Source: WHSW01 sp963749365 (GTDB lineage Bacteria; Actinomycetota; Thermoleophilia; Solirubrobacterales; 70-9). From it: a stretch of 64,000 nucleotides of DNA. The notes under the pieces are model-generated. The model made no database searches, was not told the DNA's origin, and saw only the letters and a list, made by a program, of their open reading frames with translations. Shown piece by piece: positions 16,170-23,997 of this stretch (positions within the stretch are counted from its first letter, which is position 1; each line of letters opens with the position of its first letter). The position numbers were made by a program, and so were the translations under genes. The DNA is taken from positions 620,001 through 684,000 of the forward strand of contig CAVVME010000003.1 of the NCBI GenBank assembly GCA_963749365.1. Direction: 5' to 3'.

Positions 16170-18614
16170 ATGCGGATCGGGTTGAGGGCTCTCGGCGTTA
16201 CGGCTGCGCTGCTCGCGTTCGCGGCCCCGACCGCCGGCGCCAAGGACTACGCGCAGACAGCGCTCAACATCATCCCCTCCGGCCAGTGGGGAGGCCTCCC
16301 CGTCCCCGCCGATGCCGACAGCCAGGCGCTGATGTACGACGGCTTGACCCCGCTCTTCGACCAAGTCTCCGACAGCGACCTCGACACCTTCTTCAAGTCG
16401 GAGGGCTTCGGCGTCGGGCCCGACGGGCCGGCGACCATCGAGCCGGTGCCGCGCCCCGGGGTGACGATCGAGCGCGACAGCTTCAACGTCCCCCACGTCA
16501 CCGGCGCAACCCACGACGACGGCATCTGGGCCGCCGGCTGGATCGCCGCCGAGGACCGCGGCCTGCTGCTCGAGCAGGCGCGCTACAACGCCCGCGTCGC
16601 GGCGATCGACGTCCCCGGGGTGACCGCGATCAGCCTGATCAGGGACCTGCACTCGTTCACCCCCAGCGCCCAGACCGAGGCCGAGATCGCACAGCAGAGC
16701 CAGGTGCTCGAGCAGGCGGGCAAGGAGGGCAGGGCGGTCCTGCATGACATCGACGTCTTCCTGCAGGGGATCAACGACTACCGCGCGGCGGAGGGCTCCA
16801 CGGTCGAGCCGTGGACGCGCAACGACATCTTCGCCCTCAACGCGCTCAAGGGCCAGTTCCTCGGCCAGGGCGGCGGCGACGAGGCACGCCGCTCCGCGTT
16901 CCTGGCCGGCCTCCAGCAGCGGCTCGGCAAGCGCCAGGGCGCCAACGTCTTCCATGACCTGCGCCAGTTCAAGAACGCCGAGTTGCCGACCTCGATCGAC
17001 GGCAGGTTCCCGTACGGGAAGATCCCCAAGCACGCGACCGGCAGCGCCCTCGTTGACCCGGGAAGCTACGAGCCCGTCTCGATCAGCCCGAGCCTGCGCC
17101 CCTCCCGAGTCGAGCCGGTGCAGGCCTCGAACACCCTGATGATCGCCAAGCAGCGCTCGGCGACCGGCCGCCCGCTCATGGTCGGCGGTCCCCAGATCGG
17201 CTACTTCTACCCGGGCTTCACCCACGAGATCGAGATGCACGCCGGGGACCTCAACTGGCGTGGCGCGACCGCGATCCCGTTCCCGGGCTACTTGCTGATC
17301 GGCCGCGGCGACGACTTCGCCAACACCCTGACCTCGGCCAGCAGCGACATCATCGACCAGTTTGTCGAGAAGCTCTGCAACGGCAGCGAGACGATGTATC
17401 GCTACAAGGGTGAGTGCCGGCCGATGGAGGAGTTCGACGCCGGCACCCTCGACGGCGAGCCGGTCAGCTTCATGCGCACCGTGCACGGCCCGGTGGTCGC
17501 CTATGCGACCGTGAAGGGCGAGCGGGTGGCGATCTCCTCGCAGCGTTCCAGCTACGGCGAGGACACGCTCGACCAACTCTTCTTCCGCCGGCTCTCCAAC
17601 GGGCAGGTGGACTCGCCGAAGTCATTCTTCAAAGCGGCCGCGAAGACGCCGCAGACCTTCAACTCCTTCTACATCGACAACGCGCACATCGCGATGTTCA
17701 CCAGCGGCAGGCTGCCGATCCGCGATCCCGCCGTCGATCCCGGCCTGCCCACCCTCGGCACCGGCAAGTACGAGTGGCAGGGGTTCCTCCCGTCCGAGGA
17801 TCACATGCAGGGCATCGATCCGCGCGACGGGACGATCGTCAACTGGAACCAGGGAGCCGCCCTCGGCTTCGGCGCTCCCGACAACGACTTCGGCAAGAAC
17901 GGCTCGGCGGTCCGCAACGACCTCCTGACCAGGATGCTCGACCGGCTCGCCGACGAGAACGGGAAGTGGACCCACGCCTCGGTCACGGCGGCGATGAACG
18001 CCGCCGCGACGCAGGACATCAGGGCGATCGACACCGTGCCGCTGCTGCGCAAGCTGCTCGCCGGGTCGACCCCGCCCAACGACCAAGCGGCCGCGATGCT
18101 GCAGGTGATGATCGACTGGCGCAAGCGTGGCGGCAGCCGGCTCGACCGCGACCTCGACGGGTTCATCGACGACCCAGGCGCCGCGGTCATGGACGGATCA
18201 TGGGGCCGGATCGCCGATGCTTTCATGGGCCCGCGGCTCGGCAGCCAGCTCGAGGAGCTCAACACGCTGTTCCGGCGCTTCGACCTGCCCCCTATGGGTC
18301 AGTACTCCGGCTGGTACCAGTACTTCGACCGCGACATCAGGGCGTTGCTCGGGATCAAGATCAAGGACCCGTTCCGGGTCAGCTACTGCGGCAAGGGCAA
18401 GAAGGGCGCCTGTCAGCAGGCGATCTGGGCCGCGCTCGCCGCCGCCGGCGCCGAGCTCGAGGCCATCCAGGGCAGCCCGGACCCCAAGCAATGGCGCTCG
18501 GACGCGGTCCGGGAGCGGATCACTTTCGCCCCCGGTCTGCTGCCGACGACGATGCGCTACACGAACCGCCCGAGCGGGATCCAGCAGGTGATCTCGTTCA
18601 AGGGCCACCGCTAG
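16170..18614 (+). CDS. Secreted penicillin-acylase-family Ntn hydrolase
   Basis: An 814-residue protein with a Sec signal (MRIGLRALGVTAALLAFAAP, then TAGA-KD) and a good ribosome site (GGGAGGGG) before ATG 16170. The order is that of S45 precursors: an A-chain part (ERDSFNVPHVTGATHDDGIW, AEDRGLLLEQARY), a linker, then Ser320 in VQASNTLMIAK, the predicted autoproteolytic N-terminal nucleophile of the B chain. GGPQIGYFYPG, TSASSDIIDQFVE and VNWNQGAALGFGAPDNDFG follow. It would hydrolyse amide bonds of acylated compounds, for example antibiotics or acyl-homoserine lactones; the substrate is unknown. Confidence 0.88.
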   Translation: MRIGLRALGVTAALLAFAAPTAGAKDYAQTALNIIPSGQWGGLPVPADADSQALMYDGLTPLFDQVSDSDLDTFFKSEGFGVGPDGPATIEPVPRPGVTIERDSFNVPHVTGATHDDGIWAAGWIAAEDRGLLLEQARYNARVAAIDVPGVTAISLIRDLHSFTPSAQTEAEIAQQSQVLEQAGKEGRAVLHDIDVFLQGINDYRAAEGSTVEPWTRNDIFALNALKGQFLGQGGGDEARRSAFLAGLQQRLGKRQGANVFHDLRQFKNAELPTSIDGRFPYGKIPKHATGSALVDPGSYEPVSISPSLRPSRVEPVQASNTLMIAKQRSATGRPLMVGGPQIGYFYPGFTHEIEMHAGDLNWRGATAIPFPGYLLIGRGDDFANTLTSASSDIIDQFVEKLCNGSETMYRYKGECRPMEEFDAGTLDGEPVSFMRTVHGPVVAYATVKGERVAISSQRSSYGEDTLDQLFFRRLSNGQVDSPKSFFKAAAKTPQTFNSFYIDNAHIAMFTSGRLPIRDPAVDPGLPTLGTGKYEWQGFLPSEDHMQGIDPRDGTIVNWNQGAALGFGAPDNDFGKNGSAVRNDLLTRMLDRLADENGKWTHASVTAAMNAAATQDIRAIDTVPLLRKLLAGSTPPNDQAAAMLQVMIDWRKRGGSRLDRDLDGFIDDPGAAVMDGSWGRIADAFMGPRLGSQLEELNTLFRRFDLPPMGQYSGWYQYFDRDIRALLGIKIKDPFRVSYCGKGKKGACQQAIWAALAAAGAELEAIQGSPDPKQWRSDAVRERITFAPGLLPTTMRYTNRPSGIQQVISFKGHR

Positions 18615-18623
18615 GCGGCGTGC

Positions 18624-18683
18624 CTAAGCGAGCAGGATGATCAGCAGGACGATGATCAGCAGGGCTCCGATCCCGATGTACAT
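18624..18683 (-). CDS. 19-residue hydrophobic peptide
   Basis: The frame reads MYIGIGALLIIVLLIILLA then TAG, preceded by a strong Shine-Dalgarno GAAGGGAGG four bases before ATG. The peptide would form a single membrane helix with almost no soluble part. Very short hydrophobic peptides of this kind occur in actinobacteria, but function is unknown. It lies alone between the acylase and anti-sigma genes. Confidence 0.6.
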   Translation of the reverse strand: MYIGIGALLIIVLLIILLA

Positions 18684-18767
18684 AAGCCTCCCTTCGCTTC
18701 GCGGTTCGGCGAGTTGACGGTACCCGGCGGCCCGGCGGGGAAACCCGAATCCCGGCGCGGTCTCCGA

Positions 18768-19481
18768 TCAGCTGGCGGCGGGCCCTCGCAGGACCGAGTC
18801 GCTGGAGTGCGAGGGATCGCCGTTGTCGGGCTCGAGCGAGATGTCGAACGAGCCGTAGCGCGACGGGTCGACCGGAATCACAAGCTCGACCGTCGCATCG
18901 CCCTCGGCTCCGACGCGGAAGGAGCCGAGCGAGACCAGGCCGCGATCACCGAGGAGCCAGACCTCGTAGAAGTCGTCGCCGTTCGGGGCCAGTCCGCTGA
19001 CGCTGAGGTTGGCGCGACCGCCATCATCCTCGGCGACCGTCAGCTCCCCGCTCGCGGCGTCGCCGGAGCGCAGCGGCGTCAGCGCGATCGAGCTCTGACC
19101 GGCGGATCCGAGCCCGCCCGGATCGTCGTCGACCAGGGTTCCGATCCAGACGCCGGCGCCGAGCAGCAGCGCCGCGAGAGCGCCCGCAGCCGCGAGTCGG
19201 GTCGGCGTCCAACCCCAGCCGCGGAGCCGCGGCCGGGCTCGCGGTGGCGGATCGCCGAGCGCGGCGTCGGGGCGAGCGAGCGGCGGCGGCTCGGGGGCGT
19301 CCCAGGCCTGCGCCGGCAGCGCCGACAGTCTCGAGACCACCGGACGCAGCGCCTCGACCTCGTCTCGAAGGTCGGGGTCGCGCGCGAGTCGCCGGGCGAA
19401 GTCCGCGTGCTCGGCCTCACCCAGCTCGCCGAGCAGGTAGGCGGCGATCGCCTCGTCGCGCTCTCGTGCCGGCTCGCTCAT
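18768..19481 (-). CDS. RskA-like anti-sigma factor
   Basis: A 237-residue protein with a cytoplasmic N-terminal anti-sigma domain (EAIAAYLLGELGEAEHADFA, residues 10-50), a Pro-rich linker, one transmembrane helix (about 95-117) and an extracytoplasmic domain. The latter includes YEVWLLGDRGLVSLGSFRV and ELVIPVDPSRYGSFDISLEP, typical of the anti-sigma-K factor C-terminal domain. It should hold the adjacent sigma factor at the membrane until regulated proteolysis. Its ATG overlaps the sigma stop by 4 bases. Confidence 0.85.
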   Translation of the reverse strand: MSEPARERDEAIAAYLLGELGEAEHADFARRLARDPDLRDEVEALRPVVSRLSALPAQAWDAPEPPPLARPDAALGDPPPRARPRLRGWGWTPTRLAAAGALAALLLGAGVWIGTLVDDDPGGLGSAGQSSIALTPLRSGDAASGELTVAEDDGGRANLSVSGLAPNGDDFYEVWLLGDRGLVSLGSFRVGAEGDATVELVIPVDPSRYGSFDISLEPDNGDPSHSSDSVLRGPAAS

Positions 19482-20044
19482 CGCTCCTCCAGCAGCTCGC
19501 GCAGGCGTCTCAGGCCGCTCACCATCCGCATCTTCACGGTCCCGAGCGGGATCCCCGTGCGCTCGGCGATCTCGGATTGGGTCAGCTCATCGTAAAAGCG
19601 CATCCGCAGGACCGACGACTCGTCGGGATGAAGCCGCTCGAGCAGGTCGGCGAGACGCCACTGCTCGACCAGCTCCTCGATCTCGTCGACCGCGGAACGG
19701 TCCTCCTCGACGCCGGTGAGGTTGCCGGCCGGCTCGGGCACCCGGCGGCGCAGCTGGTCGATCGCGCGGCTGCGGGCGATCGTCATCACCCAGGTCAGCA
19801 GGCTCGCCCGCCGCGAATCGTAGTCGGGCGCCCGTTGCCAGACCTCGAGGAACACCTGTTGCTGGACGTCCTCGGCGGCGGAGCGGTCGCGCAGCTTGCT
19901 GACCAGGTATCCGAAGCAGATCCCCCCGCAGCGCCTGTAGACCTCCTCGAGCGCGCCCGGGTCGCCGCTCGCGAGCCGCCGGGCGAGCCGCTGGTCGGGA
20001 TTCGCATCGAGCGGGTTCGGGGCATCGACCACGAGCCCGATCAT
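19478..20044 (-). CDS. ECF RNA polymerase sigma factor (SigK-like)
   Basis: A 188-residue protein starting at MIGLVVDAPNPLD; an alternative ATG at 20092 would add 16 residues. Region 2 is seen as GALEEVYRRCGGICFGYLV and AEDVQQQVFLEVWQRAPDYD, then SLLTWVMTIARSRAIDQLRR. Region 4 is seen as LRMRFYDELTQSEIAERTGI then PLGTVKMRMVSGLRRLRELL. It is cotranscribed with the RskA-like anti-sigma factor. Likely regulon members include its own operon and perhaps the divergent HtaA-like gene. Confidence 0.9.
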   Translation of the reverse strand: MIGLVVDAPNPLDANPDQRLARRLASGDPGALEEVYRRCGGICFGYLVSKLRDRSAAEDVQQQVFLEVWQRAPDYDSRRASLLTWVMTIARSRAIDQLRRRVPEPAGNLTGVEEDRSAVDEIEELVEQWRLADLLERLHPDESSVLRMRFYDELTQSEIAERTGIPLGTVKMRMVSGLRRLRELLEER

Positions 20045-20239
20045 CGCGCAGGCGGACTCGGGCACGCGGGTTGCTGCGATCGGCAAGGCCATCGAGGTAA
20101 GTACGCAGGCCGAGGCACTCCGGGTTGGCGACCGGGATTCCTCGGATGCCAGAGTGGGTAGCGGGAAAGGCAACCGGTCGGGCGTCAGCGCTCGTATACG
20201 CCCTCGAACATCGATCCAACCTCGACTGAGGAGGCAGTA
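20045..20239. promoter_or_regulatory. Divergent promoter region between ECF sigma and HtaA-like genes
   Basis: A 195-bp intergenic region that must contain the promoters for both divergent transcripts. A CTCGTATACG sequence (about 20190) is a possible -10 for the plus-strand gene. No confident ECF -35/-10 pair could be assigned. GAGGAGGCAGTAATG gives the plus-strand gene a strong ribosome site. Confidence 0.45.
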
Positions 20240-20818
20240 ATGACGGAAACCCAAGCACGAGCCCGAGGCTCCCGAGTGATCGGCTTCGCGCTGCTCACCG
20301 CCGCGGCACTGGTCGCCGCGCTGGCGCTGGCCGCAGCGGCGCCGGCGGCGAAGCTCGGCGGCAAGACCACGCTCGCGCCGCAGGCGGAGACGTTCGACGC
20401 GCTCGCAGCCGAGGGCGTCACGGTGGCGCCCGCCGGCGATGCCAAGCTGACCGGCAAGGGGATCGCGTTCCCGATCACCGGCGGCAAGGTGAACGTCGAC
20501 CGCGTCTCGGGCAAGGTCAAGCACTCCGGTGGACTGACGTTCTCGGGCCACGGGATGACGCTCACGGTCGAGAACTTCGTCGTCAAGATCGGAAAGAAGA
20601 ACGTGATCCGCGCCGATGTCGCCGGCGGCGGCAAGGTGCGGCTCGCCGACCTCGACCTCGACGACGCGAAGATCAAGCAGCGCGGCGGCAAGGTCGTGAT
20701 CTCCAAGGTCGGCGTGCTGCTCGCGAACAAGGCAGCGGAGGCGCTGGCGGCGACCTTCGGCCTGCCGAACCTGGCCGGTGCCGACCTCGGCGAGGCCACG
20801 GTGAAGGTGAAGCCGTAA
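20240..20818 (+). CDS. Secreted HtaA-like domain protein
   Basis: A 192-residue protein with an N-terminal signal segment (VIGFALLTAAALVAALALAA). It is followed by a single beta-rich domain (LAPQAETFDALAAEGVTVAP; GIAFPITGGKVNVDRVSGKV; HSGGLTFSGHGMTLTVENF; ADVAGGGKVRLADLDLD). The pattern resembles HtaA-type domains, known from heme-binding surface proteins, but no C-terminal anchor is seen and heme ligands cannot be assigned. It is divergent from a SigK/RskA-like pair, so it may be part of that envelope regulon (inference). Confidence 0.65.
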   Translation: MTETQARARGSRVIGFALLTAAALVAALALAAAAPAAKLGGKTTLAPQAETFDALAAEGVTVAPAGDAKLTGKGIAFPITGGKVNVDRVSGKVKHSGGLTFSGHGMTLTVENFVVKIGKKNVIRADVAGGGKVRLADLDLDDAKIKQRGGKVVISKVGVLLANKAAEALAATFGLPNLAGADLGEATVKVKP

Positions 20819-20837
20819 CCATTCGGCTGCGATCGGA

Positions 20838-20866
20838 CAGCGGGGCGGCCAGGCGCCGCCCCGCTG
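20838..20866 (+). terminator. Strong GC hairpin after the HtaA-like gene
   Basis: A 12-bp perfect stem CAGCGGGGCGGC/GCCGCCCCGCTG with a 5-base loop, 20 bases after the stop codon. There is no T tract, as is common for GC-rich actinobacterial terminators. Confidence 0.55.
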
Positions 20867-20892
20867 ACGACCGTCGGAGCCGCCTCGCCCCG

Positions 20893-21333
20893 CTGGCCCG
20901 CTCCGCAGCCGCCGGCGCGGGCGCGGCGGGGGTCTGGGCGGCCCAACAGCCGCTCGACAAGCGGGTCTTTGGCTGCCCCTACGACGACGTCGAGCTACTC
21001 GGCAAGCTGGTCACCAGGGGCCGAGGATGGCCGTTGGCCGGTGCCGCGCTCCATCTCGCCAACGGCGCCGGCTTCGGGGCCGCCTACTTCTTCATCCGGC
21101 CATACCTGCCCGGCCCGGCCTGGGCGCACGGGCTGCTCGCGGCCCAAGTCGAGAACTTCGGCCTCTGGCCGCTCGGTCGGCTCAGCGACCGTTATCACCC
21201 CGCGCGAGACGCGCTTCCCCGGCTCGGCGGCAACCGCAGGGCGCTGGCGCAGGCTACCTGGCGGCACGGGCTCTTCGGCATCGTCCTCGGGGCCGGCGAA
21301 GCCCGGCTCAACCGATCGAGCTCGCATTCATAG
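20893..21333 (+). CDS. Hypothetical membrane-associated protein with unresolved start
   Basis: The frame reads VWAAQQPLDKRVFGCPYDDV then ELLGKLVTRGRG, HLANGAGFGAAYFFIRPYL and LWPLGRLSDRYHPARDALP, ending at 21333. It has strong third-position GC and looks like a real protein of about 140 residues with hydrophobic segments. No ATG, GTG or TTG occurs in frame before the TTG at 21034, which would cut the conserved-looking N-terminus; CTG 20893 is used here as a placeholder. Non-canonical initiation, a 5' truncation or a sequence error could all explain this. Function is unknown. Confidence 0.5.
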   Translation: MARSAAAGAGAAGVWAAQQPLDKRVFGCPYDDVELLGKLVTRGRGWPLAGAALHLANGAGFGAAYFFIRPYLPGPAWAHGLLAAQVENFGLWPLGRLSDRYHPARDALPRLGGNRRALAQATWRHGLFGIVLGAGEARLNRSSSHS

Positions 21334-21336
21334 GCG

Positions 21337-21741
21337 CTACTCCGACAGCCCGGCGGCTTCGAGGGCCTTGGCCACGTCCTGGCCCCATTCGAACCGCGCA
21401 ATCTTGCCCTCGCGCAGCGTCCAGGTATGCGCCTCCTCCTGGGTCAGGTCCTGCTGGCTGTCGCGGCTGCGTGTGTACCAGGTCACGGCGGCGACAACGG
21501 CGTCCCCGCAGTCGAACAACTCGTGCAACTCGTGCCGAGACGCCTCCCAGACCTCGGCGAAACCGCGCATCGCTCGCACCACCGCCGCCGGACCACGGCG
21601 AACACCGGGTTCGACTGCATTTGGGGGATTGACGTATTCGATGTCCGAAGTGGCGAGTTCGAGCAGCCACGACTGTGGATCTCGATCGATCAGCCCATCG
21701 TCGTAGATCCGGCGAACCAGCTCGACGTTCTCCTCCGACAT
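21337..21741 (-). CDS. NTF2/SnoaL-like protein, copy 1
   Basis: A 134-residue cone-shaped alpha+beta fold protein of the SnoaL-like/nuclear transport factor 2 superfamily. It starts MSEENVELVRRIYDDGLID, has VEPGVRRGPAAVVRAMRGF in the centre and ends KALEAAGLSE. Family members bind small hydrophobic ligands or act as isomerases/hydratases; no catalytic residue can be assigned here. It follows copy 2 after only 22 bp, yet has its own GATACT box before the ATG. Confidence 0.85.
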   Translation of the reverse strand: MSEENVELVRRIYDDGLIDRDPQSWLLELATSDIEYVNPPNAVEPGVRRGPAAVVRAMRGFAEVWEASRHELHELFDCGDAVVAAVTWYTRSRDSQQDLTQEEAHTWTLREGKIARFEWGQDVAKALEAAGLSE

Positions 21742-21756
21742 CGCCCGCGCAGTATC
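21742..21756 (-). promoter_or_regulatory. GATACT-N9-ATG box, copy 1
   Basis: GATACT followed by GCGCGGGCG and the start codon. This is a -10-like hexamer placed so that transcription would begin at or within a few bases of the ATG (leaderless, inference). Confidence 0.5.
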
Positions 21757-21763
21757 TCAACCG

Positions 21764-22168
21764 CTACTCCGACAACCCGGCGGCTTCGAGGGCTTCCTGC
21801 TTCGTCTGGTAGAGGGTGAGCGAGGTCTGCTCGCCGTCCCGAATCGTGATCAGCCATGCGCTTCGAGCCTGAACTTCGATGCCGTCTCGTCCTCGCAGGT
21901 AGGCGACGTTCTCCGCGATCAAGAGACCGACCTCGACCTCTACCGGGCCATCGACGATCTCGATCCGAACTTCTTCCCACGTCGCGAGGAAGTCCTCCGT
22001 GAACGCCCGGATCTCGCGGTGCCCCCGATAGACGCCCGCACCGAATCTGCGAGATCTGGACCAGTCCAACACGGCGTCGGGCGCCCAGATCTCCAACATC
22101 CCGTCGAGGTCACGGCGGTTGTACGCGTCGTTGGCTCGGCGCACGATCTCCACGTTCTCCTCCGACAT
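21764..22168 (-). CDS. NTF2/SnoaL-like protein, copy 2
   Basis: A 134-residue paralog starting at MSEENVEIVRRANDAYNRRD; the frame continues upstream, but family members start here. Mid-protein GAGVYRGHREIRAFTEDFL and tail KQEALEAAGLSE fit the family. It lies between copy 1 and a methyltransferase on the same strand. The upstream box is GATACT with a 10-base spacer. Function is unknown. Confidence 0.85.
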   Translation of the reverse strand: MSEENVEIVRRANDAYNRRDLDGMLEIWAPDAVLDWSRSRRFGAGVYRGHREIRAFTEDFLATWEEVRIEIVDGPVEVEVGLLIAENVAYLRGRDGIEVQARSAWLITIRDGEQTSLTLYQTKQEALEAAGLSE

Positions 22169-22184
22169 CGCCCGCCCAAGTATC
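22169..22184 (-). promoter_or_regulatory. GATACT-N10-ATG box, copy 2
   Basis: GATACT, spacer TGGGCGGGCG, then ATG; same architecture as the other family members with one extra spacer base. Confidence 0.45.
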
Positions 22185-22206
22185 TCGCTCTGGCCGTGAC
22201 TACCTC

Positions 22207-23001
22207 TCAGCCTTCGACCGTCCCCCAACTCTGAATCAAGGTGAACGTCGTGCCCCACCTGCCCGGTTCGGCCAACTCGCTCTCGGCTTCGCGACGCAGC
22301 GAGGCAAGCTCATCCTCGCTCAGTGCCTCAAGTAGCCGCGACTCGAGCGCGGCGCTGAACTGAAGCGGCAGACGCAAATAGGGGTGGCCTGGTTTGAGCG
22401 CGATCACGTGTGCGTCGATCTCTGCCTCAACCCCGATCTTGCCGAGCAGTTCAGGAAGTCCGCGGCCCGCCTCGCCGCCCAGGCCGGCAAAGATCTCGGA
22501 GAGCAATCGAATCAGTCGCTCGGCCGCGGGGGCAGGCGGATTGAAGTGCCACGAGCCCAGGTCCCACTCCTCCAGAACCAGTGAGCCACCGGGCCTCACC
22601 AGCCGCTGGTACGAGGCCACCTGCTCGGGACCGCGTCCGAGCGGAGCGATCTGGTAGCGGGCATGGACGAGATCGAAAGAATGCGGCGCCTGCTTGTTGT
22701 CGAACAGATCATCGACGACGAGCTCGACGTTGGAGATCCGCTCCGCATCGAGAAACGACCGGGCGGCATCGAGGAGCGTCTCGTCGATGTCAAAGCCCAC
22801 CACGTGGCCGGAGGGGCCGACCCACTCGCTGAGGATCCGAAGCCAGCCCAGGGCTCCGCAGCCGACGTCAAGGGCACGTAGACCAGATCCGTCGCCGACC
22901 TTCGAGAGGAGCTGCCGCCCACTGGGTTCCCACACCCGCGCCTGCAGCTGCAGGCGCTCCAACTCCGAGGGTTGGTTCGCGAGCAGGTAGTCCTGCGACA
23001 T
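22207..23001 (-). CDS. SAM-dependent methyltransferase carrying the NTF2-family 5' module
   Basis: A 264-residue class I methyltransferase. Motif I is ALDVGCGALGWLRILSEW, then VVGFDIDETLLDAA, FDLVHARYQIAPLG (motif IV region) and LVRPGGSLVLEEWDLGSWHF (post-motif). The target is unknown. The start is ATG 23001 in MSQDYLLANQPSELE. The first codons ATGTCGCAGGA and the GATACT box upstream are those of the NTF2-like genes, although the protein is unrelated. It ends TVEG without the EAAGLSE tail, so only the 5' module is shared. Confidence 0.85.
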   Translation of the reverse strand: MSQDYLLANQPSELERLQLQARVWEPSGRQLLSKVGDGSGLRALDVGCGALGWLRILSEWVGPSGHVVGFDIDETLLDAARSFLDAERISNVELVVDDLFDNKQAPHSFDLVHARYQIAPLGRGPEQVASYQRLVRPGGSLVLEEWDLGSWHFNPPAPAAERLIRLLSEIFAGLGGEAGRGLPELLGKIGVEAEIDAHVIALKPGHPYLRLPLQFSAALESRLLEALSEDELASLRREAESELAEPGRWGTTFTLIQSWGTVEG

Positions 23002-23014
23002 CGCCCGCAGTATC
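23002..23014 (-). promoter_or_regulatory. GATACT-N7-ATG box before the methyltransferase
   Basis: GATACT, spacer GCGGGCG, then ATGTCGCAGGA. It is the NTF2-family box with a 2-base shorter spacer, placed before an unrelated gene. Confidence 0.45.
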
Positions 23015-23099
23015 TCCCCGCCGGGCTGCGGGTGCAAGCGCAACCCCGAGCTCTTCGGCTATGCCAGCCCAGACGACGGCCAGAACGCCGTCTACTGGA

Positions 23100-23493
23100 C
23101 TACTCCGGCAGCCCGGCGGCTTCGAGCGCTTCGGCCTCGCTGCCGAAGCTCTGCCACGAAGCTACCTTGCCGTCACGCGCCGCCCAGGCAAACCAGAGCG
23201 TCTCGTCGAGGGGCGTTCCACTGTCGAGGCCATGGCCGTGAACCCGCAGGGCGGTGATGCCGTGATCACCCGAGTCCCGGACCTCCACAATCTTGTAGTT
23301 CAGGTCAGGGAAGACCGCGAGCAGGTCGTTCCACCATTCGCGGATGCCCGTCGTGGCCGCGATACTGGGGATCGTCATCGGGGCTCGCGAAGCGAGTGGT
23401 GAACTCGATTTCAGGGTCCATGAGCTGCAGGAAGGCCTTCTCAGTCAGCATCGCGAGCACTTCTTCGCGACTGGCTATCTCAGGCTTGCTCAT
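23100..23493 (-). pseudogene. Frameshifted NTF2/SnoaL-like gene
   Basis: The N-terminal half starts MSKPEIASREEVLAMLTEKA (ATG 23493) and reaches DPQYRGHDG. The next frame continues GIREWWNDLLAVFPDLNYKI to the tail EALEAAGLPE at 23100. Removing one base (about 23346) would give the family-like YRGHDGIREWW. It is either a pseudogene with a 1-bp insertion or a consensus error. Its N-terminus differs from the MSQENVEIV type and it lacks the GATACT box. Confidence 0.7.
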
Positions 23494-23495
23494 TC

Positions 23496-23534
23496 GATTC
23501 CCAGTCCTTTTTTCGCAGCTTGCCACTCGGCGGT
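23496..23534 (+). repeat. 39-bp direct repeat, left copy
   Basis: GATTCCC, 5 variable bases, then TTTTTTCGCAGCTTGCCACT and CGGCGGT. A second copy with the same length is at 25945-25983; apart from the variable 5 bases there are two mismatches. It brackets two NTF2 genes, a remnant and a selenium-binding protein gene. Confidence 0.65.
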
Positions 23535-23580
23535 ATGCGAAGCGGGCGATTCCGCGTCGGCGACCCTCCCTCCGGCGCGG

Positions 23581-23595
23581 GATACTGCGCGGGCG
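23581..23595 (+). promoter_or_regulatory. GATACT-N9-ATG box, plus-strand tandem
   Basis: GATACT, spacer GCGCGGGCG, then ATG 23596; identical to the boxes of copy 1 and several others, here on the opposite strand. Confidence 0.5.
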
Positions 23596-23994
23596 ATGTC
23601 GCAGGAGAACGTGGAGGTGGTGCGGACCTTCTACGCGGCTTGGGCCCGCGGAGAGCTCCCCGGGCCAGCCCACCTCATTGACCGCGAGATCGAGTACATC
23701 AACCCTGCCGAGGCCGTGGAACCCGGAACCCGGCGCGGCGTCGCTGCCTTCGCCACCGCCGTTGAAAGGATCTTCCAGGGATGGGAGACCTGGCAAGCCG
23801 AGCCGGAGCAGTTCAGAGAAGCGGGGGATCGGGTCGCAGTCGTGGTGCGCTACCGGGCCCGCGGGCGAGAGAGCGGTGTCGAGATCGAGGGCCGCGAGTC
23901 CGCCCTGTGGACCCTCCGCGGCGGGAAAGTCGTGCGTTATGCATGGTTCAGTCGACCGGCTGAGGCCCTCGAAGCCGCCGGGCTGTCGGAGTAG
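23596..23994 (+). CDS. NTF2/SnoaL-like protein, copy 3
   Basis: A 132-residue protein, MSQENVEVVRTFYAAWARGE to PAEALEAAGLSE. The centre reads EYINPAEAVEPGTRRGVAAF, close to copy 1 (EYVNPPNAVEPGVRRG), so copies 1 and 3 are near relatives on opposite strands. It is followed after TAG-GCG by the next paralog; the last codons TCG-GAG-TAG supply a GGAG six bases before that ATG. Confidence 0.87.
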   Translation: MSQENVEVVRTFYAAWARGELPGPAHLIDREIEYINPAEAVEPGTRRGVAAFATAVERIFQGWETWQAEPEQFREAGDRVAVVVRYRARGRESGVEIEGRESALWTLRGGKVVRYAWFSRPAEALEAAGLSE

Positions 23995-23997
23995 GCG

